Assembly (NCBI RefSeq): GCF_964019385.1
Contig: NC_088646.1
Span: forward strand, 19,254,407 to 19,318,406
DNA: 64,000 nt
DNA from: Sycon ciliatum
Lineage: Eukaryota; Porifera; Calcarea; Leucosolenida; Sycettidae
Direction: 5' to 3'
The notes under the pieces were generated by a model. It searched no databases, was not told the DNA's origin, and saw only the letters and a program-made list of their open reading frames with translations. The translations under genes were made by a program, and so were the position numbers. Shown here one piece after another: positions 31,956 through 46,539 of the stretch. Positions within the stretch are counted from its first letter, which is position 1. Each line of letters starts with the position of its first letter.

Positions 31956-32455
31956 CAGGGGGCGTCACAGGGCAGTGGGGACTAGGGTGTCACAGGGCAG
32001 TGGGGAGTAGGGCGTCACGGGTCAGTGGGGAGTAGGGTGTCACAGGGCAGTGGGGAGTAGGGTGTCACAAGGCAGAGGGGAGTAGGGCGTCACAGGGCGG
32101 TGGGGAGTAGGGCGTCACAGGGCGGTGGGGAGTAGGGTGTCACGGGGCAGTGGGGAGTAGGGCGTCACGGGGCAGTGGGGAGTAGGGTGTCACAGGGCAG
32201 TGGGGAGTAGGGCGTCATGGGGCAGTGGGGAGTAGGGCATCACGGGGCAGTAGGGAGTAGGGCGTCACGGGGCAGTGAGGAGTAGGGCATCACGGGGCAG
32301 TGGGGAGTAGGGCATCACGGGGCAGTGGGGAGTAGGGTGTCACAGGGCAGTGGGGAGTAGGGTGTCACAGGGCAGTGGGGAGTAGGGTGTCACAGGGCAG
32401 TGGGGAGTAGGGTGTCACAGGGCAGTGAGGACTGGGGTGCCACAGGGCGGTGGGG
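31956..32455. repeat. Minisatellite, 25-base unit
   Basis: About 20 copies of a GGGGAGTAGGGTGTCACAGG-GCAGT unit with small variants. The BEL/Pao element lies at its left edge and its duplicated CAGGG matches the unit. A lone fragment recurs at about 33533-33560. Confidence 0.92.
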
Positions 32456-32472
32456 AGTGATACGACCGCATA

Positions 32473-32894
32473 CCTGCCAAGTACTGAGAGTGCTTTTTCT
32501 GGATTGCCAGGGCAAATTCTCGGGATTTGCCTTGGTTTTTCGGGATATGTCATATTTTTTCCAAAATTCCATTGCCAACTTTTTCGAAATGATGACGCCA
32601 AAATGTTGTGACATGATCAGTGATACTCATGTTCAGGACTCGAAGCGGAGGTTTTTCAGCGACCACTGGCGACAGTTCATGGAAGGAGCACTAGTAGATC
32701 CACCGGTACTACAGCTATGGCAGTACAGAATCAATAAGGAGAACTAGACAAGTCACTTTTGAAGTGCTCTGAGAACACTATCAAGACTTGTTTCGTGTAC
32801 AGTGATTTTCGGGATAATTGACAGGGATTTCGGGATCGCGGGAGTTCATCCAAAATTGCGGGATAATCCCGAAAAAATCGGGATACTTGGCAGG
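32473..32894. mobile_element. MITE with CCTGCCAAGTA ends (TA target)
   Basis: TACCTGCCAAGTA at 32471 is a perfect reverse complement of TACTTGGCAGGTA at 32884-32896, and TA borders both sides. A repeated CGGGAT motif occurs inside. No transposase. Confidence 0.78.
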
Positions 32895-32896
32895 TA

Positions 32897-33778
32897 CGCG
32901 ACCGGGGGTGCTGTGGTGTCCCCCTGGTGAACAAAATCGGATTTTTCGGTCAACAGGGCACATGTTAGTGCTACAGGCACTCTGGGCGGACCATCCTGGA
33001 TGAAAAGTAGTACGACCATGATCGTGCTGGTCATGTCGTTTGTGACGCCATTGGAGAGTCTTAGAAAAGACAGAAAAGAATACCTGCATGTATGGACACT
33101 GCATTTTGTGACGTGATATGGCTTCCTGAACACATAATTATAGCGAACGCATATGGTACACCATATTCAGAGTTGTTTCCTGTTATGTTTGACCTCTGCA
33201 CCTCACGGTGGGCCGATACACGTTCTGTAATCGGTAATTCCTCCTGCTTTCCCGTAGCTTGTTATCTGTCGTTTGCTGTTTATCACATTGCTCTTCTTCT
33301 TCTTCGTCGCTCTCGTATGCACTTGGAGCTACACTCATCTGCTGTTCCTAAACTATTACTTCAGTACATAATGTACAGGTTGTTGTCTGTTGATTTCGTC
33401 CTGCATGTGATAAAGCATCATTCTTCTCTCTGCTCGCTGCTGATGTGTGCTATCACTTCTACCCCCCCCCCCCCCTCCCCTCCTGAACTGAGCACCGATC
33501 TGCTACCTTCATTATGTGTTGCAGGGGGGGGGGGGTCACAGGGCAGTGGGGAGTGGTACAACGGGTGTCCCCCCTGGGAATAAAATCGGATTTTTCGGCC
33601 GAACAGGGCACTTTTTGGCTCTCTTTAATTGCTTTTTTGGATGGATTGGGTGCCAGGATCATCTTGGGCGGAAAGTGCTGGTCGTACCGTGTGTGACAGC
33701 CCCAGGTTTTCTGTGCCCTCCCATACGAGGTCCATATTTCCTTCGTTTTCTCATCACTGTCCTGTGCCCCCTCCCCAG
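32897..33778 (+). other. Right part of intron 12 of the RIM-type gene
   Basis: Contains poly-C and poly-G runs (about 33463 and 33525) and two related blocks with AAAATCGGATTTTTCGG (32933 and 33582), suggesting a diverged duplication. No gene was seen. Confidence 0.5.
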
Positions 33779-34002
33779 TGTGTCATCAAACTGGAGGAAG
33801 CTCTGCTCAATGACTCCGCTCAATGGTACGCAATGCAGCCGTCGTTGAGCTCATCATCTCTGCACCGGCGCATGGCATTACCGACGGAGTGGATGCGCAA
33901 GGAGATGGCCAGTGCGCACAGGAAGCAACGGCGGCCAAATCACCTCACGGGACTGGCAAGTTCCCAGCCTGATTTGTCGTTTTGCGATACTGACCAAGAC
34001 AG
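33779..34002 (+). CDS. RIMS-like: RIM-type gene, exon 13 (C2A end and linker)
   Basis: Acceptor CTCCCCAG, donor GACAG|GTACGC, 224 bases (phase 0 to 2). CVIKLEEALLNDSAQWYAMQ matches the last C2A strand of RIM (IxLexALLDDxxxWYxLQ). A basic stretch with WMRKEMASAHRKQRR follows. The match to RIM here is the strongest in the gene. Confidence 0.88.
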
Positions 34003-34159
34003 GTACGCTACAGTGCAGATAAATGATGTATATTTAACCTATCTACACCATTACAGGAAGATAAGAATAGATAGTACTGACTTACCTACTGCACATACCA
34101 AAATACTAGCAGTGTGATGTGTGAGTACCTCAATATCACTTAGTTTTCATCCTACGCTT

Positions 34160-34197
<38 letters not shown>

Positions 34198-34620
34198 ACG
34201 CGTGCACTTGTGACTAATGTTTGAGCGCATGTAGTTGTTTCCTCTTTCACTAACTTGTTTATCACGACCATGGCTCATTGATACAGAGGGAGAGATAGAG
34301 AGCGAGAGAGCCCAGGGACGCCCAACAGAGCTACGGTCCCTACGGTATTGACCGTACCCGCGGCACTCTTTGCCCCAGTCACCCTGTGAGTCAGTAAAGG
34401 ACACTGATCTGAGCTCAAAATTTCGAAATTGTTCAGCGGAGCCACCCCTACCCGGTCCAAAGACTAAATTGTACTTTGTATAGATGGCTGACCTTACCAC
34501 CCCAAAATACCCTTCGATGTCCCTGGAGCCTCAACTATGACTCGTATTTGATTTAGAACTGGTATGACGTTGTCAACACTACACACACTGTCTTTTTAAA
34601 TTCTTTAAAATCCTTCTCAG
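34003..34620 (+). other. Intron 13 of the RIM-type gene
   Basis: Has a (GT)n run (34158-34194) and a MITE fragment at about 34310-34525 related to the 4986-5760 element. No coding signal was seen. Confidence 0.5.
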
Positions 34621-34771
34621 CTTTGACCTAACACGCTACCCAGCAAGAGGTGGAAGACGTCCTTCCAACCCAACCACAACCAGCCCAGTACTGTCCAGGC
34701 CAACTTTCAGCCTGGAAGCTGTCAGCGATAGTGAGGTGTCCAAGCCGAAGAAGAAGAAATCATCGACTTTG
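34621..34771 (+). CDS. RIMS-like: RIM-type gene, exon 14 (linker)
   Basis: Acceptor CTTCTCAG, donor TTG|GTTAGT, 151 bases (phase 2 to 0). It encodes an Arg/Pro/Ser-rich linker ending in a lysine cluster (SKPKKKKSS). Phase agreement with both neighbours supports the frame. Confidence 0.75.
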
Positions 34772-36135
34772 GTTAGTGTGTGCAGTATATTCAGAAAAGA
34801 AGACTCACTGAGTTTTCTTAACAACCATGAAAGCATAGAATTCTATAAGAATGTGTTTCGGCAAACCAAGACCCCTTTTAATAAGGATCCTGTAGTTATT
34901 CTTGCTCAATGTTGAGACACCAGATAAATGGAAGGGAGTGAAGTTTGCTTTTCGGCCATTTTACAAAATTAGGGCAGGTTTTATGCAACTTGGCACATCC
35001 AAAACCCACACAAGTTACGTATTGTTAATTCTAAAAGCCATGCTGTTGAGGTTACATTAAGCCCAATCTGGGTGTTGCAATACACAGCGGCACTGTTCGC
35101 CCATTTCTGATTGGACTGTAGATCTACGACTGGCCACTGAGTTTAAGACACTCAGTAACGACACCCAGTAAGGACACTGCCGGGGATGAGCTGACAGGAG
35201 AGGTGTGGTACTTTTAAAGCTAGTGTCAAGCACTTTGACTTGTTCTATTGCATTGAGGGAGCCAGGACAGTCAAAAGTGCCTTTTTAAATGTGGCCTTTG
35301 CGCAGTGAAGCCTAGTTACGGCCCAGCCACACGCATGCTGGCGGTGGAGTGCTGCGAGCGCGCGCCATGTGACCACCTCGTGACTGAGCCGTGTGCTCAG
35401 CGTGTAGCTTGGCAAAATTTTACGGACAATCGTAGATATGGCGTCTAATTTGGAGACGTGTTTTGCTGAGCTGTCTCGGTGCGAAGGAGCGTTCTTTGCA
35501 GTTACAGTTTCTGTGCCAAGTGGTAGTTTTCCCCTCTCTCCCACCCTTTTGTGGTGGCATTTTATTTATCCGGTTGGGAGGGGGGGGGGGAGGGGGGCCC
35601 TATTCTGTCTGCTCGGTGGGCAGTATGTGGTTGGCCCACGGCGGGCTGGATGACATAGCCCTTTGCGGGCAGTGCGGCATAGCCCGCGGTGGGCCGGTCC
35701 TTACGCGGGACTGTTCTTTCATCACAGGCATGCACCTTTACTCAATCACTAAATCGATTATTATCAAAGAGCATATTCTTGAATATTTGAATTGTCCAAC
35801 AGAAATCATGGCAACCCCCAACCCAATGTGTCAATTGTATGTTGGTGCATGCAATAGTGAGTAGTATGTTGTGCGGGTGTCGAGGCCTCGGATGTCTGCG
35901 TGTCAGAGAATGGGTACGCCGGCGGCGTGTGTGTGTGTGTGGGGGGGGGGGGCATGTATTTATGTGTCTGTCAGCGGGGTCACACGAGTGCCCGAGCTGG
36001 GTGTGCGGGTGCACTTGGAGGTGCTTGCATGTTTGCGGGTGCTGGGGCTAACATTAAATTTCCAATTGAAAATTGCTTCTACTGGCCATACAAAGCAAAT
36101 AAGTAATGTACCATTTATACGTATGTTTTCTGCAG
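34772..36135 (+). other. Intron 14 of the RIM-type gene
   Basis: Poly-G runs near 35579 and 35940. No gene or element was recognised. Confidence 0.5.
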
Positions 36136-36762
36136 CCACGAGGGCCAAAAACAGTTAGTCCATTGGTAGGAGAATCAGTCAAAATGTTGGCTGGTATATC
36201 ACTAGGTCATGATGCGCCCAGATCTGTCAGCCCTGGACGCGATGGCAATAATCACCGCATCTCGTCACTGCCGTGTCCCATCTACCGTCGACCCTTCTCT
36301 CACCAGGATGGATTAGACAGCGAGTCGGAACTTTCCTCCACTTGTCCGTCGCCACAACCGCAGCATCGCAGACAACAGCGCGGATCATTCGATGGCTTGC
36401 CAATACCAGGCAGTCGTTCACCGAGGGGCTCCCATTCGCCTTTCCACTATGACAGCGGTGGCGAATATTCATCCTCAATTGATGAGCCCACTCCGCAACC
36501 TCTACGTCAATCTCGTAGCAAATCACCCCAGCAGCGTCAGCCTGGGCAAAGATCCAGGTCCGGAACATACAGCACTGGTTGTGTGCCAGGAGGATCTACT
36601 AGTATGTCCGGAGCAATGCTGTCTGGCAAACACCGCCAGTTGTCTCTTGACCACAGCCATACAGATTCACCCCATGCAGTTCACCCGCGGCGTTCTGTTC
36701 TCTCCGTGGATGGAGGCTCAGTTCCGGGCAGTCCCACGTTGCCACTGTCACCTGGACGCGTG
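36136..36762 (+). CDS. RIMS-like: RIM-type gene, exon 15 (long Ser/Pro-rich linker)
   Basis: Acceptor TTCTGCAG, donor GTG|GTAAGG, 627 bases (phase 0 to 0). The low-complexity, Ser/Pro/Arg/His-rich region contains repeated SPxR/SRSP-like motifs and probable phosphorylation sites. The equivalent region in RIM carries PxxP motifs for RIM-BP. Here QSRSKSPQQRQPGQRSRSG and SPTLPLSPGR are visible, but no certain RIM-BP site. Confidence 0.78.
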
Positions 36763-37086
36763 GTAAGGAATGGAATTGTGTTGTGGCTCACAGTGGTGTA
36801 CATGTTGGATGTGTAATGATGTGTACTTGCAGTATGTGAAGACAGTAGAGGATTCCCTGGTGTAGATATTGTAAGCCATAAGCAGCAAGTCTTTAACTAA
36901 ACTGCATTTGTACTTGCTGCTTTCCCTCAAACTAATGAATATTTCATGTATTGGGGCTCCCCGTGAACTAGTTTGTACGTGAAGTGCACTGTATGGGGCA
37001 CAGTGAGAGCTGCATCCCACCAGCCTGTGAACTCGCGGCCTGTGAGTTATTAAGTCCGAAGAAAGTGTTGAACGGTTGCTGCTTAC
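36763..37086 (+). other. Intron 15 of the RIM-type gene, left part
   Basis: Nothing recognised. It ends at the CTTAC target duplication (37082-37086) of Gypsy B. Confidence 0.5.
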
Positions 37087-37294
37087 TGTTATGTTTGTAT
37101 GTGCGCGTAAGCACGCTAGGCTCTGCGCATGTTTGCTTGCACGCTATGCTCTGCGCATGCGCACTCCAGTTCAGACTTCCTGTGTCTGAGTTTGTTCTTC
37201 TTTCTATCTTGTTACTTTGCACGTCCATTATTCTCTTTGTAAATAATCCTAATACATTCCACAACTGTGTGTTCTTGTGAGTGGGAATGTAACA
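37087..37294 (+). repeat. Gypsy B 5' LTR
   Basis: 208 bases, same as 41410-41617. Confidence 0.95.
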
Positions 37295-37306
37295 TTGGCG
37301 ACGAAG

Positions 37307-40300
37307 ATGGAAGACGACAAGCGTCTTCAGAGTTTTGATACGTCAGGCCCAGCTTCCCAGGTGTCCATCCGTTGGCGGAAGTGGGTGAAGTCTTTTGAGT
37401 ATTATTTAGTGGGCAAGGACATTTCGAACAAGAAGCGCTCAAGAGCATTGCTGTTGCACTTTGCGGGACCACAGGTTCAAGATATTATTGATGACCTACT
37501 TGACCCTGACGATGCTCTGCCAGAGGAGCAGAGGACCCCGAATGATAACGAGTACCTGAAATGTAAGCGAATTTTGGACGCGCATTTCGCAGCCCCAGCA
37601 AACCCTACCTACGAAAGGCATGTGTTTCGCCAGCTGGTTCCGCAAGCAGAAGAGAGTACGGCGCATTTCTGCAGCCGTTTGCGGCAGCAGGCTAGATTAT
37701 GTTCCTTTGAGAACACTCGCCAGACCAATGAGGCAGTCCGAGACCAAATCGTAGCAACGGTGAGGAATGTTGACTTGAAGAAAAAATTATTGTCTGAGCC
37801 GTCGTTGTCAGTCGATCGAGCATTGGAGCTCTGTCGCGTCTGGGAGGATGCACAGTCACAGTCTCAGATGATGACTAGTCGTGCTGTTTCTGCTGGAGCT
37901 GGAGCATCGGAGTCCGCGAGTGATCATGCTGTCAGTGCAGTTACGTACAGGAGAGGCCAGCACCAGGGCAAGGCCAGGGGCCAAGACAGACACCACCCAG
38001 CTGCTGGTACACGTGTCAGTTGTTACAGCTGCGGTCGCAAGGGACACAAATCCGGAGATGCTTCATGTCCAGCTAAGGGACAGGCATGCAGGAAGTGTGG
38101 CAAGACAGGTCATTTCGCTAAGTGCTGCAAGTCAGGATCAGCGTCGCAGACTGCCGCCCATCATGTGCGCGAAGTCACGGACTACGAGGTGTCTGATAGT
38201 TTTCGTGTTGGCCAAGTGTCAGCTGGGAAGCCAACATCGAACATGCTAATCACCACAGTGCAGATCAACGGTACTCCATTGGATTTGGAGGTGGACACCG
38301 GATCCATGTACACTTTGGTGCCGCAAGACGTATGGGAGCAACATTGGACACATGTTGCCTTGCGTGAATGTTCTGTGCGACTGAAGACCTACAATGGTTC
38401 AGTCCTGCCGATTGTTGGCGAAGCAGATGTTGATGTACGCTACAGCGCGCAGAATGTTCGTGCGCGGGTCATCGTAGTACGTGAAGGCAGCCATCCGCTG
38501 CTGGGACGCGACTGGCTATCACAGTTGAGACTTGACTGGCAGAGTATGTTCAACCGGGTGAACGCCACTGCAGCGAGTGAGCCAGCAGCAGAGGATGCGT
38601 ACCCTGAAGTATTTCGTGATGGTCTGGGCAAAGTGAGTGATCGTGAAGCTGAGATCTACCTGAACGACGGTGCCACTCCCAAGTGCTGCAACCCCAGACC
38701 CGTGCCATTTGCTTTGCGTCCTGCTGTCAATAAGGAACTTGACAGGCTGGAGCAAGAAGGCATTATCAAGCCCGTCAAGTCAGCAGAGTGGGCCTCACCT
38801 ATTGTGATTGTCAGGAAGCAGAATCGGGACATTCGCATGTGCGCGGACTTCAAGGTCACGATCAACCCGCACATCAACTCCAAGCTTCACCCGATTCCAA
38901 ATCCGAACGACCTGTTGTCGCAGATAGCTGGAGGATCAGTGTTTACGAAGCTGGATCTTAGCCAAGCTTATGCGCAACTACCGCTGTCGGAACGCAGTCA
39001 GAAGTATTGCGTCATCACAACACATCGAGGTCTCTACGCATTCCAGCGCCTTCCGTTTGGCGTGTCCAGTGCCCCAGCAATTTGGCAGAAGACAATGGAT
39101 GAGATTCTGCACGACATTCCTGGTGTCGTCTGCTTCTATGATGATATTCTCATCACTGGGTGCGATGTCGAAGAGCACGACCGGCGACTCAAGTTGGTGC
39201 TAGCGCGGCTAGCAGAGCGTGGTGTGCGTCTTCGCAAGCAGAAGTGTGCTATCCGTGTGGATCGTGTACGCTACTTGGGCTACAGCATCAGCCGGAACGG
39301 TCTCGAGCCCAATCAGGACAAGGTCGAGGCTATCCTGAAGGCGTCAGCACCGAAGAATGTTCAAGCGTTGCAGTCATTCCTAGGCTGTGTCAACTTCTAC
39401 AACCGCTTTCTACCCGACATGTCCAGTGTTCTGAAGCCGCTCAACAACTTGCTCCGCAAAGGTGTTCCGTGGAACTGGACAGATGAGTGTGAGAAGGTGT
39501 TCGCTCAGGTAAAGCGTATGCTCACCAGTGCCCCAGTGCTAGCTCATTTTGATGTGAATGAGAAAGTGGTCGTTGAGTGCGATGCTTCGCCTTACGGCAT
39601 TGGCGCGTGTCTCATGCATGAGTATGCTGATGGCAGCCGTAGGCCTGTATGCTATGTTTCCCGTTCGCTTGCTAAGGCAGAGGCTCACTATTCGCAGATA
39701 GAGCGTGAAGCTTTAGCCATTGTGTTTGCAGTTAAGCGTTTACACATTTATTTGTTTGGTCGCTCTTTTGTTCTATGCTCTGATCATAAGCCATTGCTGC
39801 ACATTTTTGGTGAGAAGTATGGTTTATCTGCCACTGCTGTTTCCCGTTTACAGCGTTGGGCTGTCATTCTTAGCGAGTATGATTATGTGTTTGAGCACAT
39901 TTCTGGTAGTAGCAATGCTGTCGCAGATTGCTTGTCACGCCTGCCTATGGAGCTGACAGCCGCACAAGAGAGTGCAATTGTCAGTGCTGTCAACGAGCAT
40001 GCCCATGATCCTACTGAGGATTTGCCAATTGATGCTAGTGATGTTGCAGATGCTAGCAAGCAGGACAGTGAGATTGCTCCAGTACTGCAGTACCTACAGT
40101 TCGGATGGCCAGCTGAGATCAGCGAGGCTACGCGACCATACTACAAGATTCGTCATGAGCTGACCATAGAGTCGGGCTGTGTAGTTCGTGGTGGCCGTAC
40201 CGTTATCCCAGTAGTGTTTCGCCGTTTGCTGCTAAATGAGATGCATTCTGTCCATATTGGCATTGTCAGAATGAAGGCAGTAGCACGCAGCTTTGTTTGG

Positions 40301-41317
40301 TGGCCTGGCCTTGATCGCGATATTGAGCTTCTAGTGTCATCATGCAGTCACTGCCAAGCTCTAGCTAAAGCACCTAGCAAGGATGCCAGCCACCCATGGG
40401 TGTACCCCACAGAAGCTTTTGAGCGTGTTCATGTGGATTTTGCAGAATTCAACAACCAGCAGTATCTCGTCATCGTGGATGCATACTCTAAGTGGATCGA
40501 CGCATACAAGCTTGGATCCACTGCCACTACTCAGCAGACGATTGACAGTTTGGTAACATTTATCGCAACGTTTGGTATACCCAAGACCCTCGTGAGTGAC
40601 AATGGTCCTCAATTTACATCACACCAGTTCCAGCGTTTCTGCCGTGAGAGTGGTATTGTTCACAAGTGTACACCGCCGTACCACCCAGCTAGTAACGGAC
40701 AAGTCGAACGCATTGTCCAGGAGTTGAAGCGTGCTCTGAAGTCCCGTCCTTCGGATGTGTCTGAGAAGACCCAGATGCACCGTTTCTTGTTTATGTATCG
40801 TAACACGCCCCATTCATCAACGAATGTGTCCCCAGCTAGTCTGCTCTTCAGGAAATTACCGAGCACCAAGTTGGCACGCTTAAAGCCCAACTTTGCAGCT
40901 GCACAGCGTGAACGTCAAGCACGGCCACAGCCAGGTCAAGGTCGTCATTTCGTGGTGGAGGACACTGTACGTGTATTGAACACTCGCAACGGCAGCGGGC
41001 CTAAGTGGCTACCTGGCGTTATTGTACAGAAGCTAGGTCCGGTCTCGTACATTGTTCGCATTGGTCAGCAGGAAAGACATGTCCATGTAGATCATCTCCG
41101 TCATCGTTCTACAGCGCCACCTGATGCTGTTCTTCCTCGCAGTGATGTTGACACACCGGTTTTGATTCAACCCGATAGTGCATTGCAGCCGTCAGTACCA
41201 GACGCTGCCAACGAGTCCGAACCGTCTGCACTTCCCAGTCCGTCTGCAGACCCTGTTGCACCGCGCCGATCAGCCCGTGCACCGAAGTCACCATCTAGGC
41301 TTATTAATGAGATGTGA
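37307..41317 (+). CDS. Gypsy B Gag-Pol polyprotein
   Basis: A single frame of about 1336 codons from the ATG at 37307. In order: gag helices, two CCHC knuckles (CYSCGRKGHKSGDASC; CRKCGKTGHFAKCC), protease (LEVDTGSMYTLV; LLGRDWL), RT (WASPIVIVRKQNRDIRMC; FTKLDLSQAYAQLPL; CFYDDILI), RNase H (VVECDASPYGIGACLM; SQIEREALAIVF; SDHKPLLHIFG), integrase HHCC finger (HSVHIG...SCSHCQ), and integrase core (VHVDFAEFNNQQYLVIVDAY; LVSDNGPQFTS; YHPASNGQVERIVQELKRAL). A C-terminal SYIVRIGQQERHVHVDHLR follows. Gag and Pol share one frame with no stop or frameshift between them, unlike Gypsy A. Confidence 0.95.
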   Translation: MEDDKRLQSFDTSGPASQVSIRWRKWVKSFEYYLVGKDISNKKRSRALLLHFAGPQVQDIIDDLLDPDDALPEEQRTPNDNEYLKCKRILDAHFAAPANPTYERHVFRQLVPQAEESTAHFCSRLRQQARLCSFENTRQTNEAVRDQIVATVRNVDLKKKLLSEPSLSVDRALELCRVWEDAQSQSQMMTSRAVSAGAGASESASDHAVSAVTYRRGQHQGKARGQDRHHPAAGTRVSCYSCGRKGHKSGDASCPAKGQACRKCGKTGHFAKCCKSGSASQTAAHHVREVTDYEVSDSFRVGQVSAGKPTSNMLITTVQINGTPLDLEVDTGSMYTLVPQDVWEQHWTHVALRECSVRLKTYNGSVLPIVGEADVDVRYSAQNVRARVIVVREGSHPLLGRDWLSQLRLDWQSMFNRVNATAASEPAAEDAYPEVFRDGLGKVSDREAEIYLNDGATPKCCNPRPVPFALRPAVNKELDRLEQEGIIKPVKSAEWASPIVIVRKQNRDIRMCADFKVTINPHINSKLHPIPNPNDLLSQIAGGSVFTKLDLSQAYAQLPLSERSQKYCVITTHRGLYAFQRLPFGVSSAPAIWQKTMDEILHDIPGVVCFYDDILITGCDVEEHDRRLKLVLARLAERGVRLRKQKCAIRVDRVRYLGYSISRNGLEPNQDKVEAILKASAPKNVQALQSFLGCVNFYNRFLPDMSSVLKPLNNLLRKGVPWNWTDECEKVFAQVKRMLTSAPVLAHFDVNEKVVVECDASPYGIGACLMHEYADGSRRPVCYVSRSLAKAEAHYSQIEREALAIVFAVKRLHIYLFGRSFVLCSDHKPLLHIFGEKYGLSATAVSRLQRWAVILSEYDYVFEHISGSSNAVADCLSRLPMELTAAQESAIVSAVNEHAHDPTEDLPIDASDVADASKQDSEIAPVLQYLQFGWPAEISEATRPYYKIRHELTIESGCVVRGGRTVIPVVFRRLLLNEMHSVHIGIVRMKAVARSFVWWPGLDRDIELLVSSCSHCQALAKAPSKDASHPWVYPTEAFERVHVDFAEFNNQQYLVIVDAYSKWIDAYKLGSTATTQQTIDSLVTFIATFGIPKTLVSDNGPQFTSHQFQRFCRESGIVHKCTPPYHPASNGQVERIVQELKRALKSRPSDVSEKTQMHRFLFMYRNTPHSSTNVSPASLLFRKLPSTKLARLKPNFAAAQRERQARPQPGQGRHFVVEDTVRVLNTRNGSGPKWLPGVIVQKLGPVSYIVRIGQQERHVHVDHLRHRSTAPPDAVLPRSDVDTPVLIQPDSALQPSVPDAANESEPSALPSPSADPVAPRRSARAPKSPSRLINEM

Positions 41318-41409
41318 CTGCTTTACTGCTACCTTTACGCTATGGCTGTTATTTGAATATTGATCATAATTATCTCCGCTTTACTATTGCTTCTCTTAAG
41401 GGGGAGGAT

Positions 41410-41617
41410 TGTTATGTTTGTATGTGCGCGTAAGCACGCTAGGCTCTGCGCATGTTTGCTTGCACGCTATGCTCTGCGCATGCGCACTCCAGTTCAGACT
41501 TCCTGTGTCTGAGTTTGTTCTTCTTTCTATCTTGTTACTTTGCACGTCCATTATTCTCTTTGTAAATAATCCTAATACATTCCACAACTGTGTGTTCTTG
41601 TGAGTGGGAATGTAACA
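41410..41617 (+). repeat. Gypsy B 3' LTR
   Basis: 208 bases, followed by the duplicated CTTAC. Confidence 0.95.
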
Positions 41618-41622
41618 CTTAC

Positions 41623-45128
<3,506 letters not shown>

Positions 45129-45266
45129 ATGGTGCTGTGAAGAATACCTCAATCAGTTTGACGTTCACCTGTACAAATAGCCGGAAGCTTCTCGTGACCG
45201 TGAACAAGGTCACTAACTTTGTTGGCGTGACGGAGCACGAGAATGTCAAGCTGGCCAACTTATCTG
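45129..45266 (+). CDS. RIMS-like: RIM-type gene, exon 16 (C2B, first strands)
   Basis: Acceptor TTCTTTTAG, donor TCTG|GTAGGA, 138 bases (phase 1 to 1). SISLTFTCTNSRKLLVTVNK followed by VTNFVG is a C2 start (LxVTVxxAxxL). Phase 1 entry does not match exon 15 (phase 0), so a small exon is missing upstream. An alternative acceptor at 45079 would restore phase but has a poor pyrimidine tract. Confidence 0.7.
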
Positions 45267-45740
45267 GTAGGAACAAGTCTTCAAGACACGTAGTCTGTTA
45301 GGTGTGTCATACCGTGAAATACTTTTTCTCTTTCTCTATCTTGTGGAGGACTCTTTAGTAATACCTAACGTCAAGTGCAGCGGAAGAATCATATCGAGAA
45401 TCATATCGAGATACGAACCGTGGTGGTGCTGGTGCTGGTGGTGAGGTCCGGAGAGCTCCGCCGACCTAGGGTCTCGGCTTCACAGCCAACCGGGTGCACA
45501 ATGGAGAGAGTTACTTCATCCTATGGCTAGAAACTGTCGCGGGTTTCCAACAGAGAAAAAGGCCGAACTGCAAGCCATATTATGCGAGCTCTGTGACCCC
45601 TGAACAATTTCATCTATTACTTTCACTGATACGTACATGTACATGGTGTCACCCCAAGTAACAGGCTCTCTTTGAACCTGACCGATCACGTAATGCAGTG
45701 ATCTATGTCTCTGTGTCTATTCTGCATGTGTCTCGGCTAG
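45267..45740 (+). other. Intron 16 of the RIM-type gene
   Basis: No gene or element recognised. Confidence 0.5.
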
Positions 45741-45886
45741 GTGTTGGAGTGAAGATAACCATGCTATGTGTGAGCGGCGGGCGGCAGAAGCACAAGACAC
45801 GCCTGCAGCAACTGGGCAACTGCATTGAGTTCGATCAGCAATTCCCATTCGACGTCCATCAATCCATGAACCACTACACTATCAAG
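45741..45886 (+). CDS. RIMS-like: RIM-type gene, exon 17 (C2B, middle)
   Basis: Acceptor CGGCTAG, donor AAG|GTATGA, 146 bases (phase 1 to 0). VKITMLCVSGGRQKHKTRLQ followed by F(D)QQFPFDV matches the C2 VKVxLL..gk..KKKTRxxxxxxxPxFxQxFxF strand pair. Confidence 0.78.
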
Positions 45887-46362
45887 GTATGATTTATATC
45901 ACTGGCTGTGCTTTCGGTAGGCTATGCACATGCACACGATGTAAAAATGAGTTGATGTGCAGCCATCACTCTTCCGTGCCCCTCCACCTCAGTACATGCA
46001 TACCTGTGCTATGTGGGCAGGTTGGCTAATCAGTGAGCCTGGATACTGTGGATAGTATATACGGTGACAGGACCGCCTGAAGCAGTTATCAATTGGTCCG
46101 GTTTTACCATAGTCTTTCATACAGTTTGTGTACATGGATAACATGGCGGGGACATACACTGTAGTATGCCCTCTTCCACAGTAAACATGCGTTGGTAGCT
46201 ACAAAGTTGGTCCAGTGTTAGCCTGACCAACCGGACTGGGTCCGGCAGGCCCGTGATATGGGATCCACTGAAGTGATGACTAGTAAGAGTTTTTCAGTAG
46301 CATATCCTCACCACTTGCCTGTAACACGCCCTTGCTATATCTGTCCTATTTGCTTATCTCAG

Positions 46363-46539
46363 CTGTATCTGATCGCCAAGAAGAAGCGTCGCACACATCT
46401 CTCGCGGGCCAAATCCATCGCAGTGGCATACCGCCTCATTGCACTTCAGGATGTGGCAGTTCAGCAGGACTCACCTCACACGGAAACGTTCCAAGTGTTT
46501 GCCAAGTCCAACAAAGCTAGCAGTGAAATCAGCAGCTAA
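46363..46539 (+). CDS. RIMS-like: RIM-type gene, exon 18 (C2B end and stop)
   Basis: Acceptor TATCTCAG, phase 0, stop TAA at 46537-46539. LYLIAKKKRRTHLSRAKSIA then VAYRLIAL gives the last C2 strands with a basic loop, followed by a short polar tail. The C-terminus is shorter than in vertebrate RIM and lacks the WYxL motif after C2B. Confidence 0.72.
   Translation: MYLIAKKKRRTHLSRAKSIAVAYRLIALQDVAVQQDSPHTETFQVFAKSNKASSEISS

Larger units (their letters stand above)
37087..41617 (+). mobile_element. Gypsy-type LTR retrotransposon B (complete)
   Basis: LTRs of 208 bases (37087-37294, 41410-41617) are identical by eye, TGTTATG...TGTAACA, with a 5-base duplication CTTAC (37082-37086, 41618-41622). 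The primer-binding site TGGCGACGAAGATGG starts at 37296 and the purine tract AAGGGGGAGGAT precedes the 3' LTR. One uninterrupted Gag-Pol frame carries every domain needed, so this copy looks intact and recent. It lies in a RIM intron in the sense orientation. Confidence 0.95.

Noticed and set aside
34147..34500. Minus-strand 117-codon frame
   Set aside because: It spans a MITE fragment and a (GT)n run. No family resemblance was seen.
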